Source: Planctomycetota bacterium (GTDB lineage Bacteria > Planctomycetota > Planctomycetia > Pirellulales > Thermoguttaceae). Taken from it: a stretch of DNA of 42,651 nucleotides. Position 1 is the stretch's first letter. Every line of letters begins with the position of its first letter. Shown piece after piece: positions 41,240 to 42,651 of the stretch. The notes below the pieces were generated by a model that was given only the letters and a program-made list of their open reading frames with translations, did no database searches and was not told where the DNA came from. A program made the position numbers and the translations under genes. Location of the stretch: NCBI GenBank assembly GCA_029550925.1, contig JAKPGL010000067.1:1-42651 (forward strand), read 5' to 3'.

Positions 41240-42448
41240 ATGCCGGATAACCCACGAGTCGAGGCCGTCCGCACCCGACTGGCGGCTCTTCTGGACGCCC
41301 TGACCACCGAGTGGACCCCCATCGACCCCTCGGACCATGTGGCCATCTACCTGCTCTGCGGAGCGGGTCTGGTCGAACTACGATTCTCCGGGTGGGCTTG
41401 GACAAGCCAATCGGCCCTGGACTTTGAGGCTACGGCCTGCGGCGTCTGGATCGACGCAGAACGCAAAAGCATCCTGCCCGAAGAAATCCGCCATGCGGTG
41501 CCCGCATGGGCAGGCCAGGCCGTAGCCGTCCAACTGAGCCTGCCGATTCAAGCACGGCTGACAGCCCACGGCGAAACGTGCAGGCGAGAGCTGCGCGACC
41601 TCGGCCCCGATCTGTTGCTGGAATATATCTGTGGCAACCCGATACGTGGACGGGTGATTGTCCGGCTCCTTGGCCACGAAGCCCCAGCTCCGGGCGCGGT
41701 GAAGAAGGACACCGTGATGGAGGAGATCGCAGCCTCCTTGCGCGACATTGCCCAGTCTCAGAAGCAAATTGCGGCGGCTAGCAAGCAGTCGGAGGCCCCC
41801 TCGGCCAGCCCCCCGGAAACCCAAGCAGCCTCCGAGGCGGAACCGGAGTTTATTTTTCGCCAAGAGGGCGGCGTTTGGCATATTAGGGCCTTTGGGGAGG
41901 AAGGGCTTTTCCCTCTCCTTCGAGGCCTGCAATACATTGCCGACTTGATCAAGTCGGGGAGCAAGCGGATAACAGAACTTGTGGCCTCCAAAGACGCAAG
42001 CGAAACCATCCCGTCGAGCAAAAACTTGGCTTGGGAAGACCAAGAGGGGTTCTCAGCGCTTCAGTTTCGAGGGGAGGGAATCGACCGGGAGGCCCGACAG
42101 AACTACAAGCGGCGGCTCCAGGAAATTGACGAGGAACTGCAAGAGGCCAAAGCTAACCAAGATTTAGGCTGGATTGAGAAGCTACAAGAGGAACGAAGCC
42201 GGATTCTTCGGGAGCTACGGCAAAAACCCTCCGACCCTACCAGAAAGCAATTACTCAAAAAGATTGAAAAGAACTTCGCAACGGCCTATCGAACCCTTGA
42301 GCAATCCATGCCCCGGACGGCAATGCATTTCCGGGAAGCTATCAAGAGGGTAGGGGAACTTTTCCGTTATGCCCCTTCGAACCCTCCAGCCTGGAACCGT
42401 TTGGGGCAAACTTCTCTCAACCTACCTCAAAACCTACCTCAAAAGTAG
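41240..42448 (+). CDS. Unrecognised coiled-coil protein of the accessory region
   Basis: The protein has 402 residues. The first 150 form a mixed alpha/beta domain (FSGWAWTSQSALDFEA, AVPAWAGQAVAVQLSL). There follow a helical Gln/Ala-rich linker (SLRDIAQSQKQIAAA), a short domain with EFIFRQEGGVWHIRAFGEEG (about 205-240), and a strongly charged coiled coil (about 290-335). No signal peptide, membrane span or enzyme motif is visible. The ATG at 41240 has AAGGAAA at proper distance; a TTG-type start at 41192 is less likely. It ends in an Asn-Leu-Pro-Gln repeat that coincides with a tandem DNA repeat. It lies between the defence cassette and an excisionase-like gene, so it may belong to a mobile island. 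Confidence 0.65.
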   Translation: MPDNPRVEAVRTRLAALLDALTTEWTPIDPSDHVAIYLLCGAGLVELRFSGWAWTSQSALDFEATACGVWIDAERKSILPEEIRHAVPAWAGQAVAVQLSLPIQARLTAHGETCRRELRDLGPDLLLEYICGNPIRGRVIVRLLGHEAPAPGAVKKDTVMEEIAASLRDIAQSQKQIAAASKQSEAPSASPPETQAASEAEPEFIFRQEGGVWHIRAFGEEGLFPLLRGLQYIADLIKSGSKRITELVASKDASETIPSSKNLAWEDQEGFSALQFRGEGIDREARQNYKRRLQEIDEELQEAKANQDLGWIEKLQEERSRILRELRQKPSDPTRKQLLKKIEKNFATAYRTLEQSMPRTAMHFREAIKRVGELFRYAPSNPPAWNRLGQTSLNLPQNLPQK

Positions 42449-42465
42449 GTTAACCTACCTCAAAA
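42419..42465 (+). repeat. Triple direct repeat with central palindrome
   Basis: Three copies of AACCTACCTCAAAA occur at 42419-42432, 42431-42444 and 42452-42465. Between the second and third lies the perfect 14-bp palindrome GTAGGTTAACCTAC (42445-42458). The repeats span the stop codon of the coiled-coil gene and are placed as expected for binding sites of a DNA-binding protein, for instance the HTH protein encoded next. Confidence 0.6.
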
Positions 42466-42474
42466 GTGGACCAT

Positions 42475-42540
42475 TACCTCCTATAGAGGGCCTGCAATTG
42501 CAGGCAGGATAAGTTTGGTTCGTTTCCCCTATAGGAGGTA
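42475..42540 (+). promoter_or_regulatory. Leader hairpin covering the Shine-Dalgarno site of the HTH gene
   Basis: TACCTCCTATAG (42475-42486) is exactly complementary to CTATAGGAGGTA (42529-42540), which includes the AGGAGGT ribosome-binding site. A 16-bp perfect palindrome GCCTGCAATTGCAGGC (42490-42505) lies between. Pairing of the outer arms would hide the ribosome-binding site of the gene at 42547. The inner palindrome could be a protein-binding operator. Confidence 0.55.
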
Positions 42541-42546
42541 CCTGTA

Positions 42547-42651
42547 ATGACTGACTCTCGTCTTTTGCTTCCGCCCCGTGAAGCGGCTTGGAAACTGGGC
42601 GGCATTTCTTTGCGTCATCTTTGGAGCTTAACCGCCCCTAGAGGACCAGTC
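42547..42651 (+). CDS. Excisionase-like helix-turn-helix protein, 5' part only
   Basis: The 35 residues seen before the window ends include LPPREAAWKLGGISLRHLW and SLTAPRGPV, the beginning of the short MerR/excisionase-type HTH family (usually 60-90 residues) that reads the operator of integrative elements. In planctomycetes the sequence RTLWSLTAPRGPI at this place is very common. AGGAGGT seven bases upstream supports the start. An integrase or recombinase is expected beyond the window edge. Confidence 0.75.
   Translation, partial: MTDSRLLLPPREAAWKLGGISLRHLWSLTAPRGPV

Noticed and set aside
42419-42465. Direct repeats as a CRISPR array
   Set aside because: Units of 14 bp with spacing of 12-21 bases, partly overlapping, are far too short, and there are no spacers or cas genes.

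Overview
The window looks like a chromosomal segment of a planctomycete, probably of the Pirellulales/Thermogutta type. This is inferred from lineage-typical families: a DUF1559 H-X9-DG fragment, a DUF1598 secreted protein, a planctomycete-style PQQ beta-propeller protein, Asp-box sialidase-like and Gfo/Idh/MocA proteins, and long lipoprotein or secreted reading frames. The first 27.7 kb is fairly uniform and GC-rich. From about 27.7 kb to the end it becomes a mosaic of AT-rich and GC-rich stretches with repeats, broken genes and defence-like genes.

Region by region. 0-5 kb: a terminator-like hairpin, a DUF1559 C-terminal remnant, a secreted sialidase-like/LamG protein, a class 3 lipase lipoprotein and a Gfo/Idh/MocA oxidoreductase. 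5.2-7.5 kb: miaB, whose 3' end overlaps a DUF433/DUF5615 toxin-antitoxin-like pair, preceded by a small membrane protein gene. 8-10.3 kb: nrfH-nrfA, a membrane-attached ammonifying nitrite reductase. 10.8-14.4 kb: a DUF1598 protein, a CDP-diglyceride synthase-like protein and a PlsC-type acyltransferase. 14.6-21.6 kb: an extracellular polysaccharide locus. Acetyltransferase, polysaccharide deacetylase, flippase and glycosyltransferase form one tightly overlapping operon, and a divergent O-antigen ligase/polymerase lies beside it. 21.8-27.7 kb: a transglutaminase-like lipoprotein, an unrecognised conserved-looking protein, a PQQ propeller and an M20 peptidase.

27.7-42.65 kb is accessory DNA. 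It opens with two nested small palindromic elements. A large tandem periplasmic-binding-domain protein follows, broken by a single in-frame TGA. After another palindromic repeat comes a translationally coupled PLD-SNF2 helicase and a 1243-residue adenine-type DNA methyltransferase whose target-recognition part is compositionally foreign. A small HNH nuclease gene follows, bracketed by a duplicated piece of the methyltransferase 3' end. The last genes are an unrecognised coiled-coil protein and the start of an excisionase-like helix-turn-helix gene. The Shine-Dalgarno sequences of both lie in inverted repeats. The helicase-methyltransferase-HNH cassette is the best candidate for an under-described system. 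It resembles the helicase plus methylase pair of DISARM class 1 in layout, but the other DISARM genes are absent.

Four small palindromic elements link the core and accessory parts. One family has copies at 7.79 kb and 32.58 kb. A second, 111-bp family has copies at 13.62 and 28.05 kb whose inverted ends have changed together. No tRNA, rRNA or CRISPR array was seen.
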